DNA of 64,000 nt from IMCC2047 sp041395865 (GTDB lineage: Bacteria; Pseudomonadota; Gammaproteobacteria; Pseudomonadales; IMCC2047). Below are positions 1-7,142 of the stretch, in pieces. The position numbers were made by a program, and so were the translations under genes. How positions within the stretch are numbered: position 1 is the first letter of the stretch; each line of letters starts with the position of its first letter. The stretch lies in assembly GCA_041395865.1 (NCBI GenBank), contig JAWKZQ010000006.1, positions 1 to 64,000 on the forward strand, read 5' to 3'. Under the pieces are notes generated by a model. That model was not told the DNA's origin and made no database searches. It saw nothing but the letters and a program-made list of their open reading frames with translations.

Positions 1-1168
1 CAAGCGGACAATTGGCAATCACATTACGCTTCAAAATACCGCCAAAGCTTTCAATACTGTTGTCTTTGTCCCGGGATGCATTGACCGACGTGCCTCCGCC
101 TCCGAGTGAGAGGCCTAAGCGTACGCCCCCCTGGTGCCTTAGCTGGCAAAGCACCAGGTTCTGTTCGAACAGGTTGTTTCTGGCTCCCCCCTTAAAGAAA
201 CCGGCATAGCTGATTCTATCGCCCTGAGCCTTGGCAAAGTCTGCAACAACTGATTTGCGAACAATCCAGTCATTGACGGCAACAATATCAATTGGGCTGA
301 CAGGGTTTGAGGTCGGCCTGGGTTGATCGTTGATGAACATACTGTATTCAATCAGGCCGCCATCGGGGTAAAACCCGGCTTTTGAACCGTTGACCTTGAT
401 GTGTGAATTGAAGTTTTTTATGAACAGGTTTCGCAGGGTGACGTTCCTGGCGGCGCCAACAATATGAAAGGCATGCTCACAGCGCCAGGTTTTTTTACAC
501 ACCCCTTCAATTTCAAGATTCTCAAAAATCCAGTGGGGGCTGGTGATATGAAAACCCTCCAGCAGGTCAAATTGTAAACGCACTTCACCAAGGCGTTCCG
601 CGCGGATACGAATGGGTGCCAGTTTTTCGCCGCTGGCGCGAGGGGAAATCGAGCGGCCCTGGAAAGAGTAAACTCCGGGAGCCAGGGTCAGGGTGTCGCC
701 CGGGCGTACATTCTTCAGTGCTTTTTTAAAGGTTTCCGGTGAGTTGACCTGAATGTCATGGCCTGGATAGAAAGCCTTGTTCAGCAATTCCCTCCGTGTG
801 GCAGGGGCGGGCCTGCCCAGTAGATCCTGCTTGACGGGCTGCGAGCGGAAGTTGGTGGAGGGGCCAGCCAAATCGCTGGTCCACTGCTCCGACCAAAGCG
901 GTGCGCCAGCTGCTTCGATGGGGTGGAAATTGTAACGGTCATCTGCTGGAATTAACTTTTCAATAATCAGGAGCACGGGTTTAAGGCTGGGGCGCTGCTC
1001 TTTCTGCCAGGCGATTTCCCGGGGCAGGTGGCGGCCCGCCATCTGGTAGGCCGAGGCGCCGAAACGGTAGCGGGACCATTGGTCGACAACAATCAACGTA
1101 ATAAGGCAACAGCCGAGCGCAGGCAATAACAGGTATTTGACGAATTTAGCAATTTTCCTTTTTGCCAC
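1..1168 (-). CDS. Membrane-anchored right-handed beta-helix protein (partial)
   Basis: The reading frame stays open to the left edge, so the C-terminus is missing; about 389 codons are visible. The likely start is a GTG at 1168 preceded by AGGGAA. Residues about 11-28 form one hydrophobic segment (KYLLLPALGCCLITLIVV), a signal anchor or uncleaved signal. A linker of about 100 residues follows. From about residue 145 the pattern is that of parallel beta-helix proteins: an opening motif with PGDTLTLAPGVY, then repeated short strands such as WIFENLEIEG and NVTLRNLFIKNF. The opening motif resembles polysaccharide lyase family 6 (alginate lyase/chondroitinase B-like) and other right-handed helix proteins. 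The substrate cannot be assigned because the probable catalytic region lies outside the window. It is divergent from dgkA. Confidence 0.7.
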   Translation of the reverse strand, partial: MAKRKIAKFVKYLLLPALGCCLITLIVVDQWSRYRFGASAYQMAGRHLPREIAWQKEQRPSLKPVLLIIEKLIPADDRYNFHPIEAAGAPLWSEQWTSDLAGPSTNFRSQPVKQDLLGRPAPATRRELLNKAFYPGHDIQVNSPETFKKALKNVRPGDTLTLAPGVYSFQGRSISPRASGEKLAPIRIRAERLGEVRLQFDLLEGFHITSPHWIFENLEIEGVCKKTWRCEHAFHIVGAARNVTLRNLFIKNFNSHIKVNGSKAGFYPDGGLIEYSMFINDQPRPTSNPVSPIDIVAVNDWIVRKSVVADFAKAQGDRISYAGFFKGGARNNLFEQNLVLCQLRHQGGVRLGLSLGGGGTSVNASRDKDNSIESFGGILKRNVIANCPL

Positions 1169-1333
1169 GGTAAGTTCCCTATATTAAGCCGGCGGGTGAA
1201 GGGCTGTTAACAGTTGCTAAGGATAACGCTATCGAGAGATTAACGGCTACCTTTGAGGCCACAGTTTGGTATCAATTTGACGCTGCTTGGCTGTATCATG
1301 GGCCGCGCTTGGTTGGCAAAACAAGGAAATATT

Positions 1334-1699
1334 GTGCAAAAGAATACGGGTATCGATCGAATTATCAAAGCCTGCTTTTACTCTATGGCGGGACTGAAAG
1401 CGGCTTGGCGGGAGGAGGCAGCCTTTCGGCAGGAAAGTTTGTTGCTGGTTTTGCTGGTGCCTCTGGCCTTCTGGCTAGGCCGTAATTTGCTGGAGGTGCT
1501 GTTGCTGGTGGCCGTGTGTGTACTGGTGGTGATTGTTGAGCTGCTGAATTCGGCGATTGAAGCCGTGGTTGACCGCACCGGCGATGAATACCATGTGCTG
1601 TCTGGCCGCGCCAAGGATATGGGGTCGGCGGCGGTATTTGTGAGCATCGGGCTGGCATTGCTGGTTTGGGGAGGAATTTTCTGTGCGCGTATTTTTTAA
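1334..1699 (+). CDS. dgkA: Diacylglycerol kinase (DgkA type)
   Basis: Inner-membrane diacylglycerol kinase, which phosphorylates diacylglycerol released by periplasmic glycan modification back to phosphatidic acid. Family signatures are clear: RIIKA near the N-terminus, AAWREEAAFRQE, the VELLNSAIEAVVDR active-site helix and SGRAKDMGSAAV, with three hydrophobic helices. The GTG at 1334 is preferred because AAGGAAA lies just upstream and it gives about 121 residues, the usual family length. The frame is open upstream to 1253, but that extension has no homologous look. The end overlaps the start of the protease gene by 17 nt, so the two are probably cotranscribed. Confidence 0.93.
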   Translation: MQKNTGIDRIIKACFYSMAGLKAAWREEAAFRQESLLLVLLVPLAFWLGRNLLEVLLLVAVCVLVVIVELLNSAIEAVVDRTGDEYHVLSGRAKDMGSAAVFVSIGLALLVWGGIFCARIF

Positions 1700-2474
1700 T
1701 CGAGGCGCGTTAGGGATTATGCGTACCCTGTTCGGTTTGGCGCTGCTGAGTGTGGCCCTGATGGCTAAGGCGGCAGATCTGCCGGATACGATTGCCAAGA
1801 TCAAACCCTCCATTGTCGGCGTGGGTTCTTATCTTCCCACGCGCGCCCCGCAGGGGCAGCTGTTTGGAACCGGTTTTGTGGTCGATGATGGTTATCATGT
1901 CATCACCAATGCCCATGTCGCACAGAAGAAGTTGAAGGCGTCCGCCAAGGAAAAACTGGTTGTTTTTGTGGGGACAGGCAAACAGGGAAAGATGCGTGAT
2001 GCGCGCATATTAGCCGTTGATGAAGCGCATGACCTGGCTTTGTTACGTATTTCCGGCCCGGCCATGCCTGCGCTCTCGATAGGTGACTCCGAGGTTGTCA
2101 GGGAAGGGGAGTCCTATGCCTTCACCGGATTTCCGCTGGGCTTTATTCTGGGCTTGTACCCGGCTACACACCGGGGAATTATCTCCAGTATCACGCCGAT
2201 TGCCACGCCGGTTTCTGACTCAAAACAGTTAACGCCGGACCTGATTAAACGTCTCAAGGACAGTTACAGGGTCTTTCAATTGGATGCCACGGCCTATCCA
2301 GGCAATAGCGGCAGCCCATTATTTAATAAGGATACCGGTGAAGTCGTGGGTGTCATTAACCGGGTATTTGTTCAGGGTGCCAAGGAAGCCGCTATTGAAC
2401 ATCCGAGCGGAATTACCTATGCAATACCGTCTCTCTATGTCAAAAGACTGTTGCAGCAAACGAAACAGCACTGA
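1683..2474 (+). CDS. Secreted trypsin-like serine protease
   Basis: A 263-residue exported protease of the S1C/trypsin-like fold. A hydrophobic signal sequence ending at AKA precedes the mature chain. The catalytic triad is readable: His in ITNAHVA, Asp in AHDLALL and Ser in PGNSGSPLF. No PDZ domain follows, so it is shorter than DegP/DegS. The start is either the GTG at 1683, which has a strong GGAGGA upstream inside dgkA, or the ATG at 1719, which gives a shorter signal peptide; the GTG is used here because of its ribosome binding site. The 17-nt overlap with dgkA suggests translational coupling. Substrate unknown. Confidence 0.85.
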   Translation: MRVFFNRGALGIMRTLFGLALLSVALMAKAADLPDTIAKIKPSIVGVGSYLPTRAPQGQLFGTGFVVDDGYHVITNAHVAQKKLKASAKEKLVVFVGTGKQGKMRDARILAVDEAHDLALLRISGPAMPALSIGDSEVVREGESYAFTGFPLGFILGLYPATHRGIISSITPIATPVSDSKQLTPDLIKRLKDSYRVFQLDATAYPGNSGSPLFNKDTGEVVGVINRVFVQGAKEAAIEHPSGITYAIPSLYVKRLLQQTKQH

Positions 2475-2699
2475 AAACGATCTGTCGGTTATTTTTACAC
2501 TCTTCGATTTGTGCTTGGGTGTTGAAAAGGCGGCTAGCCTTAACCTGCTGTTTTATAAGGGGTGTTTTTTTTTGGTTCAAAAATTGCAGCAGCTTGGGAA
2601 AAGTGCTGTTGGGCTACTGAAAGTAAGCGAGCGAATGCTTTGTTTTATGTGCTTGTGCGCCTATAATTTTGGTTAGCTACATACTATGGAAAGCCTTCT

Positions 2700-3398
2700 A
2701 TGAGTGACAATAAAAAACTCGATCAGGAAAAAGATAATCATATTGAAGAAGACCAGCGTGAATCGCGTCGGCGCTTTGCAAAATCAGGCATAGCCGGTGG
2801 GGCCGTTTTGATGTCCCTGTTAAGCCGTCCCGCGCTAGGTACCGGTTATAACGACCCGCGTTGCACAGGCTCTATTCTGGCGTCTATTGATGCAGGCACT
2901 TCGCTGCACGACTTTGACCCCGATGAATGCCGGTTTGGGTGTACACCAGGTTTTTGGTGTCCTGGACCGCCACCTGCGCAAAGGGCCTGGAACTGGATTA
3001 CCGCGCATACAGGGATTACGCCCTGGTCAAAATTCAGCGATATCTTTCCCTGTGGTCCTGGACCTGCCGAATTTAATGATAAGGAACTGTTCCCGGAAGG
3101 GCCTGATACCATGCTTGAGGATATTATTTGTATTCCCAATGGTGCCGGTCCTGCCTTCCTCAAACAGTCAGCGAGGCATTCGATTGCGGCTTGGCTGAAC
3201 GCAAATATCCTTGGGGTATTTTATTCACCGCTGTCGCCGCTGGATGTTGTCAATGGCTACTGTGCGGCCTTTGATGCCTGGATGCTGGATGAAAACAACA
3301 CCGGACCGCTGGAGAACTGGCACCAGCAAATGGCCGCTTTCAACGAGCGCGGTAATTGCCCGTTGAATAACGACCCTAACAATATTTTCTATCAATAA
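2700..3398 (+). CDS. Tat-type secreted Cys-rich protein, candidate cargo of the HPr-rel-A-like locus
   Basis: A 232-residue protein of no known function. The N-terminus is charged and carries SRRRFAK, a good match to the twin-arginine export consensus, then a hydrophobic stretch (GIAGGAVLMSLL) and SRPALG. The mature part has eight cysteines and the string GCTPGFWCPG, followed by several Trp-rich segments; similar TPG(F/Y)W strings occur in various secreted proteins. It stands immediately 5' of a PqqD-like gene, an HprK-like kinase and a nucleotidyltransferase, but is separated from them by a strong terminator (3418-3450). This suggests that it is made in excess of the enzymes and may be their substrate. 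The substrate role is inference. Confidence 0.8.
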   Translation: MSDNKKLDQEKDNHIEEDQRESRRRFAKSGIAGGAVLMSLLSRPALGTGYNDPRCTGSILASIDAGTSLHDFDPDECRFGCTPGFWCPGPPPAQRAWNWITAHTGITPWSKFSDIFPCGPGPAEFNDKELFPEGPDTMLEDIICIPNGAGPAFLKQSARHSIAAWLNANILGVFYSPLSPLDVVNGYCAAFDAWMLDENNTGPLENWHQQMAAFNERGNCPLNNDPNNIFYQ

Positions 3399-3417
3399 AT
3401 TCGTTGCAATATTCTGA

Positions 3418-3450
3418 AACAGGCCCTTAACTAAAAGGGCCTGTTTTTTT
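3418..3450 (+). terminator. Rho-independent terminator or attenuator between cargo gene and pqqD-like gene
   Basis: The arms AACAGGCCCTT and AAGGGCCTGTT form an 11-bp stem with a 6-nt loop, followed by a run of seven T. Only 31 nt separate it from the next start codon, which leaves little room for a new promoter, so downstream genes probably depend on read-through. Confidence 0.85.
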
Positions 3451-3481
3451 ATTGAGTGTATAAAACGAGTTTATTCTTTCT

Positions 3482-3754
3482 GTGCTACTTCATATTCCCC
3501 AAACCTTTTCCCTGATTCTTAAATCCTATGGGAATGAGACGCTGCTTTATCACCCGGCTTCGGGGGATACTTTACTGCTGAGTCCGAGTGCCGTTCCCGT
3601 TATTACGCGTTTACAGGAAGGGCCGCTCGAAAAAGAGCGACTGATTGAGCATGTAGCAGAGGTGCTTAATTACGAAGTGGATGAAAGCTTTTTGGCCCAT
3701 ATGGAAGAGGTTTTGTCTGGTCTTGTTAAAAGGGATATTGTTGCGGCTGAATGA
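3482..3754 (+). CDS. PqqD-like protein of HPr-rel-A type locus
   Basis: A 90-residue protein resembling the PqqD family members of so-called HPr-rel-A clusters. The typical core is present: ETLLYHPASGDTLLLSPSAV followed by two short helical segments. PqqD proteins and the related RRE domains bind the leader region of peptides or proteins and present them to modifying enzymes. The start is a GTG at 3482 with no good ribosome binding site; the position fits the family N-terminus. The stop overlaps the ATG of the kinase gene (ATGATGA), which indicates translational coupling. The partner it presents here is not known; the secreted protein encoded upstream is the natural candidate. Confidence 0.75.
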   Translation: MLLHIPQTFSLILKSYGNETLLYHPASGDTLLLSPSAVPVITRLQEGPLEKERLIEHVAEVLNYEVDESFLAHMEEVLSGLVKRDIVAAE

Positions 3755-4671
3755 TGACCAGAATTTCTGAGCTTGACCTGATACAGCTGCAGTCGCAGCT
3801 GAAAGGTGTCGGCCTTTATTTAAAGACGGGGCCTTTTAGTTACCGAATCCGTTCCTCCGTGCCCGCTATTGCGGAAGGGTTGCACCTGCTGTATGGCGAC
3901 AGCGCCTTCTACCCGCAGATGGATTTTGTGGATTTTGATATTCGCCTGGATGCGCCCAGCCGGCTGCGCCGCTATTTTCGCCCAAAGCTCGATTTTTATT
4001 TCGACCACCAGACACCCTTCAAGCCGCTACCCTTAACCCAGGCCTATGCCTTTTTGGAATGGGGTATGAACTGGTGTATTTCCGTACATATGAATCAGTA
4101 CCTGAAGCTGCATGCTGCCGTACTGGAGAAAAATGGCCGGGCTTTGGTTATGCCCGCCGCGCCGGGTTCGGGCAAAAGCACCCTGTGCGCGGCTTTGATG
4201 CTCCGGGGGTGGCGACTCTTATCCGATGAACATGCTTTGATATCGCTGGATGACAATAAGCTGATTCCCGTTTGCCGCCCGATTAGCCTGAAGAACCGGT
4301 CGATTAAAGTGATCAGCCAGTTTGATTCGTCTGCTGTTTTTGGTCCCCTGTGTGAAGACACCCACAAGGGCAATGTTGTGCATATGAAACCGGATGAGCA
4401 GTCTGTCGCCCTGGATCATCAGCCTGTGACGCCTGGCTGGCTAGTTTTTCCCAAATATATTCCCGGTGCGGATACCCGTTTAACCGAGCGAATCAAGGAA
4501 ACCGCTTTTTTGAAAGCGGGGGATCAGTCGTTTAACTACAGTTTATTGGGCGCGGAGGGCTTCGAGGTGATGTCAAGGCTGATAGAGGCCTGTGATTGCT
4601 ACAATTTCAGTTACTCGAACCTGGATGAAGCCGTTGAAACCTTTGATAAATTGAGTGAGACGGCGGCATGA
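3751..4671 (+). CDS. HprK-related kinase A
   Basis: A 306-residue protein related to the P-loop kinase domain of HPr kinase/phosphorylase. The Walker A motif APGSGKST lies near residue 133, preceded by LHAAVLEKNGRALV as in HprK relatives, and LLSDEHALI follows as the likely metal-binding segment. True HprK regulates carbon metabolism through HPr; the HprK_rel families instead sit in small modification clusters. In some lasso-peptide clusters (paeninodin type) HprK-like kinases phosphorylate a peptide side chain. The gene overlaps both neighbours by 4 nt, so the three proteins are probably made in fixed ratio. The acceptor is unknown. Confidence 0.82.
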   Translation: MMTRISELDLIQLQSQLKGVGLYLKTGPFSYRIRSSVPAIAEGLHLLYGDSAFYPQMDFVDFDIRLDAPSRLRRYFRPKLDFYFDHQTPFKPLPLTQAYAFLEWGMNWCISVHMNQYLKLHAAVLEKNGRALVMPAAPGSGKSTLCAALMLRGWRLLSDEHALISLDDNKLIPVCRPISLKNRSIKVISQFDSSAVFGPLCEDTHKGNVVHMKPDEQSVALDHQPVTPGWLVFPKYIPGADTRLTERIKETAFLKAGDQSFNYSLLGAEGFEVMSRLIEACDCYNFSYSNLDEAVETFDKLSETAA

Positions 4672-5825
4672 CAGAACGCACGTATGAATTACTGGAGGTG
4701 CTGCGCCGGCCCGAGCTGTTGAAGACCCTGTCATTGCCGGAGTGGGGTCGGTTAATTCCCCAGGCCAGGCACGCGCTGCTGCTGGGGCGACTGCACGCGC
4801 TGGTTTTACAGCATGGCCTGGTTGATGTGCTGCCAGAGCAACCGCTGAATCACACCCTGTCAGCCTACCTGGCTTCGCAGAAGCAACGAACTACGACGGC
4901 CTGGGAAGTCAGGAAATTAAGCGACGCCCTGCAAAGCCTGGGGTTACCGCTTGTTCTGCTTAAGGGGAGTGCCTATATCCAGTCAGGCCTCTCTGTGGCG
5001 GAAGGTCGCTTGCTTTCGGATATTGATATCCTGGTGCCGAAGGAAAAGCTTTCAACGGTTGAGAATACGCTGCATTCCAGGGGGTGGCGCTCCAGTAAAG
5101 GCGATGCCTACGACGAGCGTTATTACCGGGAGTGGATGCATGAAATCCCTCCTTTGAGGCACATTACCCGAGGCAGCTTCCTGGATGTGCATCACACGAT
5201 TTTGCCGCCGACGGCTAAATATAAGCCGGACCCGGTTAAAATCATGGCGGATATCCGTGAAGTTGCTCCGGGTGTTTACACCCTGAGCCCGGTGGATATG
5301 GTGATTCACAGCGCAACCCACCTGTTTCACGAAGGTGATTTCGATCACGGCTTACGGGATATCCTGGATTTGCACGGCCTGTTAAACCATTTCGGTGAAA
5401 ACGAGCCGGGATTTTGGCACCGCTTGGTGCCACGAGCTGTTGAGCTGGATCTGGTTCACCCGCTTTATTATGCGCTGCATTATTGCCGCCTGATCCTTAA
5501 CACCGACATTCCCGCGGCTGTGCTGGAACAATCCCGAAAAGGCCGGCCGAATCCCTTGATGAGCGGGGTGATGGATGGGCTGTTTATGCGGGCACTGCGC
5601 CCGGATCATCCCAGTTGCGAGCAGCCTTTGACCGGGGTGGCTCGCTGGCTGCTGTATGTGCGCTCCCATTACCTGCGGATGCCTTTGTACCTGCTGATAC
5701 CTCACTTGACCCGTAAAGCCTGGAAGCGCCGGGTGGCGGACAAAACCGAACAAACAGGGCCGGCGCAAGCCAACGTGCCGGAACCAAGAGCCAGGGCAAA
5801 TCGCTGGCGTTTCTGGGCCCGTTAG
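4668..5825 (+). CDS. Nucleotidyltransferase family protein (PF14907-like)
   Basis: A 385-residue member of the 'uncharacterised nucleotidyltransferase' family. The core motif is LVLLKGSAYIQSG followed by GRLLSDIDILVPKE, in which the D-x-D of the nucleotidyltransferase fold is visible. Related proteins occur beside HprK-like kinases in some RiPP clusters, where they elaborate a phosphorylated residue. The gene overlaps the kinase stop by 4 nt and ends the operon; it converges on tesA with 7 nt between them. The C-terminal 30 residues are basic and low in complexity. The acceptor and the nucleotide are unknown. Confidence 0.8.
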   Translation: MTERTYELLEVLRRPELLKTLSLPEWGRLIPQARHALLLGRLHALVLQHGLVDVLPEQPLNHTLSAYLASQKQRTTTAWEVRKLSDALQSLGLPLVLLKGSAYIQSGLSVAEGRLLSDIDILVPKEKLSTVENTLHSRGWRSSKGDAYDERYYREWMHEIPPLRHITRGSFLDVHHTILPPTAKYKPDPVKIMADIREVAPGVYTLSPVDMVIHSATHLFHEGDFDHGLRDILDLHGLLNHFGENEPGFWHRLVPRAVELDLVHPLYYALHYCRLILNTDIPAAVLEQSRKGRPNPLMSGVMDGLFMRALRPDHPSCEQPLTGVARWLLYVRSHYLRMPLYLLIPHLTRKAWKRRVADKTEQTGPAQANVPEPRARANRWRFWAR

Positions 5826-5832
5826 CGTTGCT

Positions 5833-6447
5833 TTAATTGGTATTGAGCAAAGGCTCCAGGTGCGTCCAGACATTGTCCAGAATAATCGACTGGGCTTTGG
5901 CGTTGGGGTGTAAACCATCGCTTTGGATCAGCGCATCAACTCCGCCGACATCCTCGAGAAAGAACGGAACCAGCGGAATAGCGTATTGGGCTGCCAGCTC
6001 CTGATAGATGGCTTTAAAGCGATTCGTGTAATAAGGTCCGTAGTTGGGAGGCAGCTGCATGCCGGCAAGTAAAACCTGGCTGCCCTGCAATTCGGTCAGG
6101 TTGATCATTTCGGTCAGGTTTTGCTTCATATTAGCCAGGGGAAGCGCTCGCAAGCCGTCATTGGCACCCAGGGCCAGAATCACGATATCGGGTTGGTAAG
6201 ACTGTAAAGCCTGGGGTAACCGAGCCAGACCGCCACTGGTGGTGTCGCCGGAAATACTGGCATTGATAATTCGGTGTGAATGCGATGCCTGCTCAAGACG
6301 TTTATCGAGTAATGCCACCCAGCCCTGTTTGGCGGGCATATTATAGGCGGCGCTCAGGCTGTCGCCCATCACCAGAATGGTTTTTGCATTGACGAGCGAC
6401 GCTGTTAGAGTAAGCGTGATTAACAGCAGGAAACGAGGTATGGACAC
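5833..6447 (-). CDS. tesA: Acyl-CoA thioesterase I / arylesterase TesA (SGNH hydrolase)
   Basis: A periplasmic GDSL hydrolase of 204 residues. Signal peptide PRFLLLITLTLTASLVNA, then the nucleophile block ILVMGDSLSAAY, oxyanion residues in ISGDTTSGG and ALGANDGLR, and the Asp-His pair in SDGLHPNAKAQ. The GTG at 6447 is chosen because it follows CGGGAG and starts directly at the signal peptide; the longer frame to 6570 runs into the ybbA gene. The start overlaps the first 8 nt of the divergent ybbA gene. The tesA/ybbA pairing is conserved in enterobacteria and pseudomonads. Confidence 0.93.
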   Translation of the reverse strand: MSIPRFLLLITLTLTASLVNAKTILVMGDSLSAAYNMPAKQGWVALLDKRLEQASHSHRIINASISGDTTSGGLARLPQALQSYQPDIVILALGANDGLRALPLANMKQNLTEMINLTELQGSQVLLAGMQLPPNYGPYYTNRFKAIYQELAAQYAIPLVPFFLEDVGGVDALIQSDGLHPNAKAQSIILDNVWTHLEPLLNTN

Positions 6448-7123
6448 TTGTGACTCCCGACCCATTATTGTTGCGAAGGAACTCTCAAAACGAGTTGTTA
6501 CCCAACACGCAGATTTGACTATTCTGTCTGGCGTTAGTTTAGAGATCAAGCGTGGCGAAAGCCTGGCCATTGTGGGGGTTTCCGGATCGGGTAAATCTAC
6601 CCTGCTGGGTTTGCTGGCCGGTTTGGATGAGCCCAGCAGCGGTGAGGTTGAGTTGTGCGGCCAATCCCTGTTGCAGCTGGACGAGGACGGGCGTGCTGGT
6701 CTGCGTGGCGCCCATGTCGGATTTGTTTTCCAGTCTTTCCAATTGTTGCCTAACCTGACGGCACGAGAAAATGTGGCTCTGCCGCTGGAGATCGGTGGCG
6801 GTGATTATGACCAGGCCCATGTGGATCACCTGCTGGCCCGGGTTGGCCTGGCGGACCGGCAGCACCATTATCCGAGCCAGCTTTCCGGCGGCGAGCAGCA
6901 GCGCGTCGCCATTGCCAGGGCTTTTGTAACCTCGCCTGCGCTGCTGTTCGCGGATGAACCGACGGGAAACCTGGATGCGGTGACCGGCGCGACGATTATC
7001 GAGTTGCTTTTCGAGCTGAACAGAACGCAGCAAACAACGCTGGTGATGGTGACCCATGACGAAATGCTGGCCCAGCGCTGCGACCGCCAGGTTCGACTGG
7101 AGGGCGGGCGGTTAACGGCATGA
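6440..7123 (+). CDS. ybbA: ABC transporter ATP-binding protein YbbA (LolD/MacB-like)
   Basis: A 227-residue ATPase with Walker A GVSGSGKST, Q-loop VFQSFQL, signature LSGGEQQRVAIARA, Walker B LLFADEPTGNLD and the switch His in VMVTHDE. The ATG at 6440 follows a GAGG. Its partner is the large FtsX-type permease starting 19 nt downstream. YbbA-YbbP systems are thought to extract or move lipids or hydrophobic products at the inner membrane, near TesA, but the substrate is not established. Confidence 0.92.
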   Translation: MDTCDSRPIIVAKELSKRVVTQHADLTILSGVSLEIKRGESLAIVGVSGSGKSTLLGLLAGLDEPSSGEVELCGQSLLQLDEDGRAGLRGAHVGFVFQSFQLLPNLTARENVALPLEIGGGDYDQAHVDHLLARVGLADRQHHYPSQLSGGEQQRVAIARAFVTSPALLFADEPTGNLDAVTGATIIELLFELNRTQQTTLVMVTHDEMLAQRCDRQVRLEGGRLTA

Positions 7124-7142
7124 AACGGATGGCAGGCAGGCG

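Noticed and set aside
2284..2676. Frame overlapping the end of the protease gene
   Set aside because: Runs out of frame through the protease C-terminus into AT-rich DNA; no ribosome binding site or domain.
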